A stretch of DNA of 64,000 bases from Bacteroidota bacterium (lineage in GTDB: Bacteria > Bacteroidota > Bacteroidia > Bacteroidales > JAAYUG01). Shown piece after piece: positions 45,201 to 53,602 of the stretch. The translations under genes were made by a program, and so were the position numbers. The stretch's first letter is position 1; each line of letters begins with the position of its first letter. The DNA is taken from assembly GCA_029571215.1 (NCBI GenBank), contig JAKPTE010000016.1, positions 157,500 to 221,499 of the forward strand. Direction: 5' to 3'. The notes beneath the pieces are model-generated. The model was not told where the DNA came from. It made no database searches and saw only the letters and a program-made list of their open reading frames with translations.

Positions 45201-46030
45201 TGATAGTCTTCCAGTACTGTTTCGCGGTCGATGACAACTTCATTTCGTTCAATGGAAACAACTTCGCCGGTATCTTCGTCAACAAAGTCTTCAACCCAGG
45301 TTTTAAGGACACGCGCGGCAAGTTTGCGGCCAACGACTTTTTTCAGAGCAGCTTTGGACACTTTCAGTTCATCGGCCAGGTCGAAAATTTCAAGAATGCT
45401 CCGGTCGCTTTCATAACCAATTGCGCGGAGGAGGGTTGTAACAGGCAATTTCTTTTTACGGTCGATGTATGCGTACATCACGTTGTTGATATCGGTAGCG
45501 AATTCAATCCATGAACCCTTGAAGGGAATGATTCTGGCTGAATAAAGCTTGGTGCCGTTAGCATGGATGCTCTGTCCGAAGAAAACGCCTGGCGAACGGT
45601 GAAGCTGGGAAACGACAACCCGTTCGGCCCCGTTGATAACAAAAGTACCTTTGTCGGTCATATAAGGGATTGTACCAAGGTACACATCCTGGACAACCGT
45701 GTCAAAATCTTCGTGTTCGGGATCGGTACAATACAATTTCAGTTTTGCCTTCAGGGGCACGCTATACGTAAGTCCGCGCTCGAGGCATTCTTCGATAGTA
45801 TAACGGGGTGAGTCGATAGAGTAATCGAGAAACTCGAGAACAAAGTTGTTTCGGGTGTCGGTAATGGGAAAATTTTCCAGAAACACCTTGTAAAGTCCTT
45901 CGTTTTTCCGGTTTTCGGGACTTGTGTTCAGCTGGAAAAATTCCCGGAATGACTGAAGCTGGATTTCAAGGAAATCAGGATAATCCAGCTGGCTTTTGGT
46001 GGTGGAAAAATTAATCCGATTGTTCGCCAT
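42227..46030 (-). CDS. rpoB: RNA polymerase beta subunit
   Basis: Second RNA polymerase subunit, 1267 residues. The rifampicin region reads [20 protein letters not shown] then [19 protein letters not shown] near residues 465-500, followed by [17 protein letters not shown]. Near the C-terminus [20 protein letters not shown] is typical. It lies downstream of the rplL-rpoB hairpin. Confidence 0.98.
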   Translation of the reverse strand: MANNRINFSTTKSQLDYPDFLEIQLQSFREFFQLNTSPENRKNEGLYKVFLENFPITDTRNNFVLEFLDYSIDSPRYTIEECLERGLTYSVPLKAKLKLYCTDPEHEDFDTVVQDVYLGTIPYMTDKGTFVINGAERVVVSQLHRSPGVFFGQSIHANGTKLYSARIIPFKGSWIEFATDINNVMYAYIDRKKKLPVTTLLRAIGYESDRSILEIFDLADELKVSKAALKKVVGRKLAARVLKTWVEDFVDEDTGEVVSIERNEVVIDRETVLEDYHVDLIVDSGAKTILLHKESQNQSDYSIIYNTLQKDPCNSEKEAVLYIYRQLRNSEPPDEATARDVIDKLFFSDKRYDLGDVGRYRINKKLGLDIPMETKILTREDIISIIKYLIELINSKTDVDDIDHLSNRRVRTVGEQLANQFSVGLARMARTIRERMNVRDNEVFTPTDLINSKTLSSVINSFFGTNQLSQFMDQTNPLAEMTHKRRLSALGPGGLSRERAGFEVRDVHYTHYGRLCPIETPEGPNIGLISSLCVYAKINNLGFIETPYRKVETGHVKLTDDGVVYLSAEEEESKIIAQANAPVDDTGAFVNQKVKARYDGDFPYVDAENVDLMDVAPNQIASIAASLIPFLEHDDANRALMGSNMMRQAVPLIKPEPPIVGTGIEDVVARDSRILFVAENDGVVEYVDANEIVIRYDLTEEEKFVSFEDEVKRYIIPKFKKTNQNTCVNLKPVVQKGERVKKGQILTEGYGTADGELALGRNLMVAFMPWKGYNFEDAIVISERIVKEDFFTSIHIDEYLLEVRDTKRGMEELTADIPNVSEEATRNLDENGLIRIGAEVKPGDILIGKITPKGESDPSPEEKLLRAIFGDKAGDVKDASLKAPPSLEGVVIDKKLFSRTLKDKKGKTNEKLILQKIEDEFTANVQELKTKLIEKLFTLVNGKTSQGIKDYYGADVVAKGVKFTQKILQEIDYTTVNPNKWTTDKEKNDLIKTIINNYLVKYKEIDGIYKRKKYNVTIGDELPAGIIKLAKVYIAKKRKIKVGDKMAGRHGNKGIVSKIVREEDMPFLEDGTPVDIVLNPLGVPSRMNLGQIYETVLGWAGYKLGLRFASPIFDGAKMDQITEYTRKAGLPDFGKTYLYDGGTGERFDQPATVGMIYMLKLGHMVDDKMHARSIGPYSLITQQPLGGKAQFGGQRFGEMEVWALEAFGASHILQEILTVKSDDVIGRAKAYEAIVKGENMPTPGIPESFNVLLHELRGLGLSINLVD

Positions 46031-46068
46031 GGGGATATGATAAAATTAGTTTGACCTGGACCAAAAAA

Positions 46069-46110
46069 ACAGAAAAAAGGCTTAGAATCCCTTTTGGCAA
46101 GGGATTCTAA
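46069..46110 (-). terminator. Attenuator-like terminator between rplL and rpoB
   Basis: On the minus strand TTAGAATCCCTT and AAGGGATTCTAA form a perfect 12-bp stem around loop GCCAA, followed by GCC and six T. It lies 26 bp after rplL and about 40 bp before rpoB. A full terminator here would cut off rpoBC, so partial read-through is the sensible reading. Confidence 0.8.
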
Positions 46111-46136
46111 ACCCAACAAAGGATACGTTTCGTAAC

Positions 46137-46520
46137 TTATTTAAGTTCAACTTCGGCTCCTGCTTCTTCCAGTTTAGCTTTGAGAGATTCAGCTTCTTCC
46201 TTGCTAACGCCTTCTTTAACGGGCTTGGGGGCAGCATCTACCAGGTCTTTGGCTTCTTTAAGTCCGAGACCTGTGAGTTCCTTCACCAGTTTCACAATTT
46301 GCAGCTTAGCCTGGCCAGCCGATTTCAGAATTACGTCGAAGGAGGTTTTTTCAGCGGCAGCAGCTGCACCGCCGGCAGCACCTGCGGCAGGAGCTGCAAC
46401 AGCAACTGCAGCAGCTGCAGGTTCAATTCCGTACTCTTCCTTCAGTATTTTTGATAACTCATTTACTTCTTTAACAGTGAGATTCACCAACTGTTCTGCT
46501 AAAACTTTTAAATCTGCCAT
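46137..46520 (-). CDS. rplL: Ribosomal protein L7/L12
   Basis: Stalk protein of the large ribosomal subunit, 127 residues: an N-terminal dimerisation helix ([20 protein letters not shown]), an alanine-rich hinge and the C-terminal factor-binding domain [20 protein letters not shown] with [20 protein letters not shown]. It is followed by a strong attenuator-like hairpin before rpoB. Confidence 0.98.
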   Translation of the reverse strand: MADLKVLAEQLVNLTVKEVNELSKILKEEYGIEPAAAAVAVAAPAAGAAGGAAAAAEKTSFDVILKSAGQAKLQIVKLVKELTGLGLKEAKDLVDAAPKPVKEGVSKEEAESLKAKLEEAGAEVELK

Positions 46521-46547
46521 TGTTGTAAATTTTAATTGTTTTCTTAA

Positions 46548-47075
46548 TTACGAATTGTTTTTTTCTTCCAGAGTTTTGAGAATTCCCGTGATGGTATTGC
46601 CGCTGCTCTGCAATGCACCGAGCACATTGCGCATCGGGCTTTGAAGCAGAAGTACAATATCCGCGATAAGTTCTTCTCTGGATTTAAGATTGGATAAGGC
46701 ATCGAGTTGCTCGTCACCGAGATAGACCGATTCCTCAACATACGCAGCTTTCAGGAGGGGTTTACTATGGTCTTTCCGGAATTCCTTGATAAGGCGAGCC
46801 GGAGCATTACCTGTATTGGTAAACATAACCGAAGTAGCCTCCTTCAGCAACGGGTAGAGCTCGTCATATTTTCCCTGGGCCTGTTCAAAAGCCTTTTTCA
46901 GGAGTTTGTTCTTTACCACAACCAGTTTAATCTGTTGCTCATGGCATTTACGCCTCAGATCGCTTGTATCCTTGGCGTTCAGATTACCAATATCGGTGAG
47001 GTAAAAATGCTTGTACTCGCTGAGGCGCTGAACCAGCCCGTTAATGATAGTGTTTTTATCTTCCCTTTTCATCAT
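46548..47075 (-). CDS. rplJ: Ribosomal protein L10
   Basis: A 175-residue stalk base protein that anchors L7/L12 dimers. The N-terminal half shows the L10 fold (FYLTDIGNLNAKDTSDLRRK, LVVVKNKLLKKAFEQ), and the C-terminal helix binds L7/L12. In E. coli L10 represses its own operon through the leader; here a 7-bp hairpin lies at 47090-47107, between rplA and rplJ. Confidence 0.97.
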   Translation of the reverse strand: MMKREDKNTIINGLVQRLSEYKHFYLTDIGNLNAKDTSDLRRKCHEQQIKLVVVKNKLLKKAFEQAQGKYDELYPLLKEATSVMFTNTGNAPARLIKEFRKDHSKPLLKAAYVEESVYLGDEQLDALSNLKSREELIADIVLLLQSPMRNVLGALQSSGNTITGILKTLEEKNNS

Positions 47076-47089
47076 GTTCCATTTTTCCG

Positions 47090-47107
47090 TCGGCTGAAAT
47101 CAGCCGA
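47090..47107 (-). promoter_or_regulatory. Hairpin in the rplA-rplJ spacer
   Basis: TCGGCTG-ATTT-CAGCCGA is a perfect 7-bp stem within the 41-bp spacer, 15 bp before the rplJ start. It could take part in L10 autoregulation or mRNA processing. Confidence 0.45.
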
Positions 47108-47116
47108 AGGGATTAA

Positions 47117-47812
47117 TTACTCGTCGAACGATTTGGGATCAAGCTTAATGCCGGGGCTCATGGTAGTGGAAAGGTAAGCGCTTCTGATGTAAGTGCCTTT
47201 CGCAGAAACAGGCTTCAGTTTGATAACCGTATTGATAAATTCGCGTGCATTTTCCACAATCTTGGGAGCATCGAACGATATTTTCCCAATGGTTGAATGG
47301 ACAATGCCGGTTTTATCAACCTTGAAATCAATTTTTCCCTGCTTAACCTCCTTGACAGCCTTACCAACTTCCATGGTAACCGTTCCGCTCTTGGGGTTGG
47401 GCATAAGGCCACGGGGACCGAGAATGCGCCCCAGAGCACCGATTTTCCCCATTACATTGGGCGTGGTAATGATCACATCAACGTCGGTCCATCCTCCTTT
47501 TATCTTTTCAATATACTCGTCAAGACCAACATAATCAGCACCAGCGGCTTTTGCCTCTTCCTCCTTATCGGGAGTGCAAAGCACCAGAACGCGTGTCTGT
47601 TTCCCTGTTCCATGAGGGAGGCTCACAACACCGCGCACCATCTGGTTCGATTTCTTGGGATCAATACCCAGGCGCAGATCAATATCAACTGATGCATCGA
47701 ACTTTGTGAAGGTAATTTCCTTCAGAAGTTCGGCGGCTTCCGTGAGTTTGTAGGCTTTTCCCGGCTCTATCTTCTCAACGGCTTTCTTCTGATTTTTCGT
47801 CAACCTTGCCAT
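47117..47812 (-). CDS. rplA: Ribosomal protein L1
   Basis: A 231-residue protein of the L1 stalk, in which [19 protein letters not shown] near residue 125 and the N-terminal [20 protein letters not shown] are diagnostic. It follows rplK by 3 bp. In other bacteria L1 represses the rplK-rplA transcript. Confidence 0.98.
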   Translation of the reverse strand: MARLTKNQKKAVEKIEPGKAYKLTEAAELLKEITFTKFDASVDIDLRLGIDPKKSNQMVRGVVSLPHGTGKQTRVLVLCTPDKEEEAKAAGADYVGLDEYIEKIKGGWTDVDVIITTPNVMGKIGALGRILGPRGLMPNPKSGTVTMEVGKAVKEVKQGKIDFKVDKTGIVHSTIGKISFDAPKIVENAREFINTVIKLKPVSAKGTYIRSAYLSTTMSPGIKLDPKSFDE

Positions 47813-47815
47813 ACC

Positions 47816-48271
47816 TCACGAAGTTTTTTGTTTGCTGAATGGATCATCGCCTTTAATGGTTATACCCATACTGCGTGCAGTACCGGCAACCATTTTCATG
47901 GCCGATTCGATGGTAAAGCAGTTCAGATCCGGCATTTTCGATTCGGCAATAGCACGTACCTGTTCCCAGGTAACTGAACCAACCTTATTACGGTTGGGTT
48001 CAGGCGAACCGGTTTTGATCTGAGCGGCTTCCAGGAGCTGCACTGCTACCGGCGGATTCTTTACGATAAAATCAAACGATTTGTCAGAATATACCGTAAT
48101 GATAACCGGAAGCAGCTTTCCGGCACTACTCTGGGTTCTTGCATTAAACTGCTTGCAAAATTCCATGATATTCACACCCTTGGAACCCAGAGCAGGACCA
48201 ACAGGCGGCGAAGGATTCGCTGCACCGCCTTTTATCTGTAATTTAATTATTCCTGCTACTTCTTTTGCCAT
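47816..48271 (-). CDS. rplK: Ribosomal protein L11
   Basis: A 151-residue protein of the GTPase-associated centre. It begins with [20 protein letters not shown], followed by [11 protein letters not shown], and has the rRNA-binding C-terminal domain ending near [13 protein letters not shown] leader of 135 bp separates it from nusG, long enough to hold an L1 control site, though I cannot identify one by eye. Confidence 0.98.
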   Translation of the reverse strand: MAKEVAGIIKLQIKGGAANPSPPVGPALGSKGVNIMEFCKQFNARTQSSAGKLLPVIITVYSDKSFDFIVKNPPVAVQLLEAAQIKTGSPEPNRNKVGSVTWEQVRAIAESKMPDLNCFTIESAMKMVAGTARSMGITIKGDDPFSKQKTS

Positions 48272-48406
48272 AATTGTGTTTGCATTACATTTTGATTTTC
48301 CTCAGCAGATTTTCACTTCGCAGTCACTCAGGAAGCATTATGGTTATTGTAACTGCCAGAAAACCTCACCGGGTCAATCGGTTATATTACGTTGTAGTAC
48401 GAGAGT

Positions 48407-48958
48407 TCATTCTTTTTCGACCTGCATAAAGCTCAGTTCAAGAGGTGTTTTACGTCCGAAGATTTTCACCATCACTTTCAGTTTCTTTTTTTCCTCGTTT
48501 ACTTCTTCAATAACACCTGTAAAACTGTTAAACGGACCATCAATTACCTTAACCGTTTCACCAACAAAGAAAGGAGTACTTATTTCTTCCTCGCTGGTCA
48601 TCAGGTTATCAACTTTACCCAGGATGCGGTTCACCTCTTCGGTGCGCAGGGGAATCGGATCATCTCCGCGCGAACCGGTAAGCCATCCCATCACATTGGG
48701 GATATTACGCAGAATGTGCGGTATTTCTCCAACAAGGGCTGCCTCAACCAGAACATAACCCGGATAATAACTGCGCTCTTTACTGACTTTTTTCCCTTTC
48801 CGGATCTGATAAACTTTTTCCATAGGAATCAGAACCTGGGAAACGTAATCCTGGAGGTTCAGCCGGGCAATTTCATTTTCGATCAATTCCTTGACCTTTT
48901 TCTCCTTACCACTGACTGCCCTGAGCACATACCATTTCTTGACGGTATCGGTTGTCAT
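48407..48958 (-). CDS. nusG: Transcription antitermination factor NusG
   Basis: A 183-residue elongation factor with an N-terminal NGN domain ([32 protein letters not shown]) and a C-terminal KOW domain ([20 protein letters not shown]). It binds the RNA polymerase clamp and links transcription to translation. It follows secE by 14 bp. Confidence 0.97.
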   Translation of the reverse strand: MTTDTVKKWYVLRAVSGKEKKVKELIENEIARLNLQDYVSQVLIPMEKVYQIRKGKKVSKERSYYPGYVLVEAALVGEIPHILRNIPNVMGWLTGSRGDDPIPLRTEEVNRILGKVDNLMTSEEEISTPFFVGETVKVIDGPFNSFTGVIEEVNEEKKKLKVMVKIFGRKTPLELSFMQVEKE

Positions 48959-48972
48959 TTTCCGGAATGGAG

Positions 48973-49164
48973 TTAAATAATAATATCGTAGATCAGTTTC
49001 ATCAGGTTCTTGAAGGAGATATCCATAACAAGAACGATGATGGCAATGATCAGAGAGGCGACCATGACCACAAGGGCACTGTTCTGAAGCTCTGACCAGG
49101 TAGGCCAGGTAACCTTGTGAACCAGTTCCTTGTAGGATTCCTCGAGGTATGTTTTAAGACCCAT
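48973..49164 (-). CDS. secE: Preprotein translocase subunit SecE
   Basis: A 63-residue single-span protein of the SecYEG channel: an amphipathic N-terminus [20 protein letters not shown] with the conserved KVTWPTW, then one membrane helix ([20 protein letters not shown]). The longer frame reaching 49215 runs through tRNA-Trp and is not real; [10 protein letters not shown] is the start. Confidence 0.95.
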   Translation of the reverse strand: MGLKTYLEESYKELVHKVTWPTWSELQNSALVVMVASLIIAIIVLVMDISFKNLMKLIYDIII

Positions 49165-49182
49165 TTTATGTAAGGTATTAGC

Positions 49183-49258
49183 TGGCACGGGAGGAGCGAC
49201 TCGAACGCCCGACACCTGGTTTTGGAGACCAGTGCTCTACCAACTGAGCTACACCCGT
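49183..49258 (-). tRNA. tRNA-Trp (CCA), CCA end encoded
   Basis: The anticodon loop CTCCAAA gives CCA. The D-arm GCTCAGTTGGTAGAGC and T-arm GGGCG-TTCGAGT-CGCTC are normal. Acceptor ACGGGTG/CTCCCGT has one T-T mismatch. The 3' CCA is present in the DNA. It lies between tuf and secE, the classic position. Confidence 0.94.
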
Positions 49259-49264
49259 GTACAA

Positions 49265-49307
49265 CATCAGATCCGGAGAATGGAAATTCCTTCTCCGGAA
49301 CCTGATG
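49265..49307 (-). promoter_or_regulatory. Long hairpin between tuf and tRNA-Trp
   Basis: Arms CATCAG/CTGATG and TCCGGAGAA/TTCTCCGGA stack almost continuously (15 bp with a small asymmetric bulge). It begins 10 bp after the tuf stop. Without a U-run it is more likely an RNA-processing or stability element than a terminator. Confidence 0.65.
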
Positions 49308-49317
49308 CAGTTATGCA

Positions 49318-50502
49318 TTACTCAACAATTTCAGTTACAGTACCGGCACCAACTGTACGGCCGCCTTCACGGATAGCGAAACGCAGTCCTTTGTTGATAG
49401 CCACCGGATAGATCAGGTTGACCGTGATGTTCACGTTATCGCCGGGCATAACCATTTCCCGTCCTTCGGGCAGCATAATTTCTCCGGTTACGTCAAGGGT
49501 ACGGAGGTAGAACTGCGGACGGTAATGATTATGGAACGGGGTATGACGTCCACCTTCTTCTTTTTTCAGCACAACCACTTCAGCCTTAAAGACCTTATGG
49601 GGAGTGATGGAACCGGGTTTGGCAATCACCATACCACGCTTGATTTCCTTCTTGTCAACACCGCGAAGGAGCAAACCGACATTGTCACCGGCTTCGCCAC
49701 GATCCAGAATCTTGCGGAACATTTCAACACCGGTAACGACCGTCTTCTTGTCCTGGCCAAGACCAATGATCTGAACTTCTTCTCCTGTGGTAATAACACC
49801 CGTTTCAATTCTTCCGGTTGCAACAGTACCACGGCCTGTGATAGAGAAAACGTCTTCAACAGGCATAAGGAAGGGCTTGTCAACGTCTCGAACAGGCAGC
49901 GGGATATATTCATCAACGGCATTCATCAGCTCGAGAACTTTTTCTTCCCACTTGGGATCACCGTTCATAGCACCCAGTGCAGAACCACGGATGACAGGGG
50001 CATTGTTTCCGTCAAATCCGTAGAAATTCAGAAGCTCGCGAATTTCCATTTCAACGAGATCCAGCATTTCAGGGTCATCCACAGCGTCAACCTTGTTCAT
50101 GAAAACAACAATCCGCGGCACATTCACCTGGCGGGCCAGAAGAATATGTTCACGGGTCTGCGACATGGGACCATCGGTTGCAGCAACCACGAGAATAGCA
50201 CCGTCCATCTGGGCAGCACCGGTAACCATGTTTTTGATATAGTCGGCATGGCCGGGGCAGTCAACGTGGGCATAGTGCCTTTTTGCGGTCTGATACTCAA
50301 CGTGTGCGGTATTAATTGTAATACCCCTTTCCTTTTCTTCAGGAGCATTATCAATCTGGTCAAAGGTTTTTACTTCTACCAGACCTTGTTTAGCAAGTAC
50401 CATGGTAATGGCCGCCGTAAGGGTAGTCTTTCCATGATCGATGTGACCAATCGTACCAATATTGACGTGCGGTTTTGTCCTTTCAAATTTTTCTTTAGCC
50501 AT
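49318..50502 (-). CDS. tuf: Elongation factor Tu
   Basis: Delivers aminoacyl-tRNA to the ribosome. The 394-residue protein has G1 [10 protein letters not shown] near residues 19-28 (with Ile where the usual sequence has Val), G3 DCPGH near 81, G4 NKVD near 136, and the C-terminal domain ending [13 protein letters not shown]. It is flanked by tRNA genes on both sides in one transcription unit. Confidence 0.98.
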   Translation of the reverse strand: MAKEKFERTKPHVNIGTIGHIDHGKTTLTAAITMVLAKQGLVEVKTFDQIDNAPEEKERGITINTAHVEYQTAKRHYAHVDCPGHADYIKNMVTGAAQMDGAILVVAATDGPMSQTREHILLARQVNVPRIVVFMNKVDAVDDPEMLDLVEMEIRELLNFYGFDGNNAPVIRGSALGAMNGDPKWEEKVLELMNAVDEYIPLPVRDVDKPFLMPVEDVFSITGRGTVATGRIETGVITTGEEVQIIGLGQDKKTVVTGVEMFRKILDRGEAGDNVGLLLRGVDKKEIKRGMVIAKPGSITPHKVFKAEVVVLKKEEGGRHTPFHNHYRPQFYLRTLDVTGEIMLPEGREMVMPGDNVNITVNLIYPVAINKGLRFAIREGGRTVGAGTVTEIVE

Positions 50503-50570
50503 AATTTAACTGGTTAGAGATTATAAACTTTATTTGGTTTTCTATTTAGTTGTTTCATTTTCTTCATTTG

Positions 50571-50642
50571 AGCCAATGATGGGAATTGAACCCATGACCC
50601 CTTCCTTACCAAGGAAGTGCTCTACCCCTGAGCTACATCGGC
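50571..50642 (-). tRNA. tRNA-Thr (GGT)
   Basis: Acceptor GCCGATG/CATTGGC, anticodon loop TTGGTAA with anticodon GGT, T-loop GGTTCAATTCC. CCA is not encoded. Confidence 0.95.
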
Positions 50643-50651
50643 AGAAAGTTG

Positions 50652-50724
50652 AGCGGGAGACGAGGCTCGAACTCGCGACCCTAACCTTGGAAGGGTTATG
50701 CTCTACCAACTGAGCTACTCCCGC
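50652..50724 (-). tRNA. tRNA-Gly (TCC)
   Basis: Acceptor GCGGGAG/CTCCCGC, anticodon loop CTTCCAA with anticodon TCC, and a standard T-loop. CCA is not encoded. Confidence 0.95.
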
Positions 50725-50731
50725 AAACCAG

Positions 50732-50814
50732 TGGGGAGAGAAGGATTCGAACCTCCGAAGGCATCAGCCAGCAGATTTACAGTCTGCCCCAGTTGACCGC
50801 TTTGGTATCTCCCC
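50732..50814 (-). tRNA. tRNA-Tyr (GTA)
   Basis: Acceptor GGGGAGA/TCTCCCC, anticodon loop CTGTAAA with anticodon GTA, long class II variable arm. CCA is not encoded. Confidence 0.95.
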
Positions 50815-50835
50815 ATAAGGTATTTCAATGAACAG

Positions 50836-50908
50836 AGCCGATGGAGGGAGTCGAACCCACGACCCGCGGTTTACAAAACCGCTGCTCTGACCACTGAGCT
50901 ACATCGGC
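50836..50908 (-). tRNA. tRNA-Thr (TGT)
   Basis: Acceptor GCCGATG/CATCGGC, anticodon loop TTTGTAA with anticodon TGT, T-loop GGTTCGACTCC. First gene of the tRNA-tuf transcript. Confidence 0.95.
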
Positions 50909-50956
50909 GATTTCAGGCTGTTTACGCCCGAAAAACCACCCTCCAAAATCGGTTTG

Positions 50957-50964
50957 CAAATGTA
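50957..50964 (-). promoter_or_regulatory. -7 box upstream of the tRNA-tuf transcript
   Basis: TACATTTG on the minus strand fits TAnnTTTG and lies about 49 bp before tRNA-Thr. The -33 position is TTTT. This is the likely main promoter for tRNAs, tuf and the downstream ribosomal genes. Confidence 0.5.
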
Positions 50965-51012
50965 TAATAATTTGTCAAGATAAAAAAATTTGAACCGAAA
51001 ATTATGAAGAGT

Positions 51013-51309
51013 TTATGAACGCTTTTTCTCCTTCGTCTTGATTACCTGATTCCGTAATGCTTCAATTGCCTCAGTAACAGCCTCTTCGAATGTCTTGGCC
51101 TGCCGGCGGGCAAATAAATCATTGCCGGGAACTTCCAGACGAATTTCAGCAATTTTGTTGCCCTGCTCCATATTGTTCTCGAGCTTCAGTACAATTTCAG
51201 CACCCAGAATGCGCTCATCAAACTGCTGAAGTTTTGTAATCTTTTTGTTGATGAAATCGAGAAGCTTTTTATCGGCATCAAAATGTACCGAACTTACATT
51301 GATTTTCAT
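51013..51309 (-). CDS. hpf: Short-form ribosome hibernation promoting factor
   Basis: A 98-residue HPF/RaiA-family protein (MKINVSSVHFDADKKLLDFI, EIRLEVPGNDLFARRQAKTF) that binds the 30S subunit and inactivates resting ribosomes. It lacks the C-terminal dimerisation domain of long HPF. It follows the recombinase by 19 bp. Confidence 0.93.
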   Translation of the reverse strand: MKINVSSVHFDADKKLLDFINKKITKLQQFDERILGAEIVLKLENNMEQGNKIAEIRLEVPGNDLFARRQAKTFEEAVTEAIEALRNQVIKTKEKKRS

Positions 51310-51328
51310 AGAAGCCTCCTTTCATTTA

Positions 51329-52213
51329 TTATGCCCTCGGATGGGCCTGTTTATAAACTTTTTTAAGTTTTTCAAATGAATTATGGGTATAAATCTGCGT
51401 CGCCGCCAGGTTGGCATGGCCAAGCAGTTCCCTGATGGCATTGAGATCTGCACCATGATTCAGCATGTGGGTGGCAAAACTATGCCGGATAATATGCGGA
51501 CTTTTTCGTGCAATGGTGGTCACCTGACCAAGATAATAATTTACGGTACGATAAACAAGTTTGGGGTATAACGATTTTCCGTTATCACGCACCAGAAAGG
51601 TATCTGTTTTTCCAAGTTCCCTGTTTCTTTCAGCAAGGTAATGAGTACAAAGGTCCTTAAGGATAAATGAAATGGGGATGATTCGCTGTTTGTTTCTTTT
51701 TCCAGTCACCCTGATTTCCATTTCTTCGAATCGGATATCTGAATCGCGAAGAGAAATCAACTCACTCAACCGCATGCCGGTCTGGTAAAGCATTTCCAGA
51801 ACAAGACGGTCGCGCAATCCCCCGAAGCCTTCTCCAAAGTCTACCTCCGAAAGAAGCTGCCGCATCCGGTCCTCATCAACAAAATCCGGCACCCCTGAAC
51901 GGGTTCTGGGACGTTTTATCATCAGCATCGGATCGGAAGAAAGGCGGCCTTCACGCATTTCAAAACGGAAATAGGAATGAAGGGATGTCATTTTTCTGTT
52001 CACACTCCTGGCTGAGAGCCCTTTTTCGAGCATAGAGGCAATCCATGACCTTATTATCAGAGGGTCTTCGGAAATTTCTTCCAGGGAGGTGACGGCCCTG
52101 CAGAAAGTTTTGTATTGTTCAAGATCGGTTTTATAAGACAGAACGGTATAAGGAGATACTCTCCTTTCGGATATCAGATACGTAAGAAAAACATCCGTCT
52201 GCTGCATAGCCAA
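51329..52213 (-). CDS. Tyrosine recombinase XerC/XerD
   Basis: A 294-residue site-specific recombinase that resolves chromosome dimers at dif. The N-terminal SAM-like DNA-binding domain (FLTYLISERRVSPYTVLSYK) is followed by the catalytic domain with Arg in TGMRLSELISLRDSDI, HIIRHSFATHML (His-x-x-Arg) and LGHANLAATQIYTH (His and Tyr nucleophile). Whether it is XerC or XerD cannot be told from this sequence alone. Its place between rpsU and hpf and its complete core argue for the housekeeping enzyme rather than an integrase. Confidence 0.93.
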   Translation of the reverse strand: MAMQQTDVFLTYLISERRVSPYTVLSYKTDLEQYKTFCRAVTSLEEISEDPLIIRSWIASMLEKGLSARSVNRKMTSLHSYFRFEMREGRLSSDPMLMIKRPRTRSGVPDFVDEDRMRQLLSEVDFGEGFGGLRDRLVLEMLYQTGMRLSELISLRDSDIRFEEMEIRVTGKRNKQRIIPISFILKDLCTHYLAERNRELGKTDTFLVRDNGKSLYPKLVYRTVNYYLGQVTTIARKSPHIIRHSFATHMLNHGADLNAIRELLGHANLAATQIYTHNSFEKLKKVYKQAHPRA

Positions 52214-52275
52214 TGGGGTAGAGTACTATACCCGGGCAAAAGAAAATTCTGGCTTTCGCCGAATAAAGCAACCCC

Positions 52276-52467
52276 TTATTCCTGCTCCTGTTGCAACCGC
52301 TGCAGGTAAGCCGCTCTGGTGATAACTTCGCGCCGGCGAACCGATGGCTTTTTATAGGCCTGTCGTTCGCGCAATTCTTTAATGATTCCGGTTTTTTCAA
52401 ATTTCCGCTTAAATTTCTTCAGCGCTCTTTCAATATTATCACCTTCCTTGATCGGAACTATAATCAT
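52276..52467 (-). CDS. rpsU: Ribosomal protein S21
   Basis: A 63-residue basic protein, IIVPIKEGDNIERALKKFKR then KFEKTGIIKELRERQAYKKP. The frame extends to 52524, but the promoter at 52494-52525 lies over that part, so the internal ATG at 52467 is the start. First gene of the leftward rpsU-xer-hpf run. Confidence 0.96.
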   Translation of the reverse strand: MIIVPIKEGDNIERALKKFKRKFEKTGIIKELRERQAYKKPSVRRREVITRAAYLQRLQQEQE

Positions 52468-52493
52468 AATATCAACCTTTTTTAAATGAGCCG

Positions 52494-52525
52494 CAAAGTT
52501 AAAAAAAATAATAAAATAACACAAA
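52494..52525 (-). promoter_or_regulatory. Promoter of rpsU
   Basis: Minus-strand TTTG (52525-52522), 20-bp spacer and TAACTTTG (52501-52494) fit the consensus exactly. Confidence 0.83.
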
Positions 52526-52684
52526 TTTCATACGTCTGCTTTTTACCCGGATACTGAATCGGATCCGGAACGTACTGGTACCTGGAAGGGTGTTATCAAG
52601 TGGTGGCGTTCGTATTAAATCCGCAGAAAAACAAATAGATGCAAGCCTTTGGCGATTTTGGAATACGGGAATTGTAGGTATAAG

Positions 52685-53599
52685 CTATTCGACCGACAGG
52701 TATGGATAGATTTTCCGGAAAACTGAATCGGGAAGTATCTGATTATCTTTAAGTTCATTTACATCGGTAATTTTTCCTTTAATATCCCTGAATTTCAGAA
52801 TGGATCGTGCATTCCAGCGGGAAAGATAGGGATGAAGTGAGAGTTCTTTCTCGCCGACACGATTGACAGGTATTTTTTTTATGTGCAGCGAGTCGCATAC
52901 AAAGTATTCATTGAGCACCTTCAACATTTCAGGATGCATTCCGTAAACCTCCCGCAATTGTTCCATGCTCACAAATCCTCCCAGACGGGTGCGATAATTT
53001 ATGATTCTCCTTGCTGTGACGGGTCCGATACCATTAAGCCGTACAAGAGCTACAGAGTCGGCCGTATTAATTTCTCCTGCATAATGGCTTCCCGGGTTTG
53101 TTGGTTTATGGTATTCTTGTGAATAAAATTTTTTTTCACCCCCTGGACTTTCATGCACTGCAGTATCCGTTTCTTTAGCTCTGCTCTGAGGGATCTGCAC
53201 ATAAGGAATAATGCTCCGAACCCATGTTGAATCCAGTCCGTATATTCTGAATAAATCCTCTGGTTTTCTAAACCGGCCACCGGCATTTCTGTATCGTATA
53301 ATGATACCGGCCTGCCTCTTTGTTAGCCCTATGCGCTGCCAGTCTTCTTCCGCTAGTATATTAGGATCAAAAGGTACAACAGAAATAACCCGAAAAGAAT
53401 CTGGCACATGCCAGAGTGAGTCGGCCAGTGCCAGAAGTTTATTTTTCTGTTCCTGCGTAATTTTCCTTTGCGGTAGCAAGGGGATTAAGGTATTGAAAAA
53501 AATCAGAAGCAACAGTAACACGGAAAGAACCAAAATTCCGTTTCGTTCTCCGCGTGAAAAATTCAGCCAAAGGTCAGCTAGTTTCCTAAACAGGCTCAT
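52685..53599 (-). CDS. Membrane-anchored helix-hairpin-helix protein
   Basis: A 304-residue protein with one N-terminal membrane helix (NGILVLSVLLLLLIFFNTLI) and then three ComEA-type helix-hairpin-helix units, near residues 90-140 (GLTKRQAGIIIRYRNAGGRF), 185-235 (LNGIGPVTARRIINYRTRLG) and 250-300. ComEA proteins bind DNA during uptake, but here the protein is anchored and co-directional with tamL 3 bp upstream. The role is unknown; DNA uptake or envelope assembly are both open. Confidence 0.8.
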   Translation of the reverse strand: MSLFRKLADLWLNFSRGERNGILVLSVLLLLLIFFNTLIPLLPQRKITQEQKNKLLALADSLWHVPDSFRVISVVPFDPNILAEEDWQRIGLTKRQAGIIIRYRNAGGRFRKPEDLFRIYGLDSTWVRSIIPYVQIPQSRAKETDTAVHESPGGEKKFYSQEYHKPTNPGSHYAGEINTADSVALVRLNGIGPVTARRIINYRTRLGGFVSMEQLREVYGMHPEMLKVLNEYFVCDSLHIKKIPVNRVGEKELSLHPYLSRWNARSILKFRDIKGKITDVNELKDNQILPDSVFRKIYPYLSVE

Positions 53600-53602
53600 A
53601 CC

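Noticed and set aside
49165..49215. N-terminal extension of secE
   Set aside because: It lies within tRNA-Trp. SecE proteins start at the residues encoded from 49164.
51329..52213. Phage or island integrase near the tRNA cluster
   Set aside because: The neighbours rpsU and hpf, the lack of att-like repeats there and the normal core sequence all indicate the housekeeping Xer recombinase.
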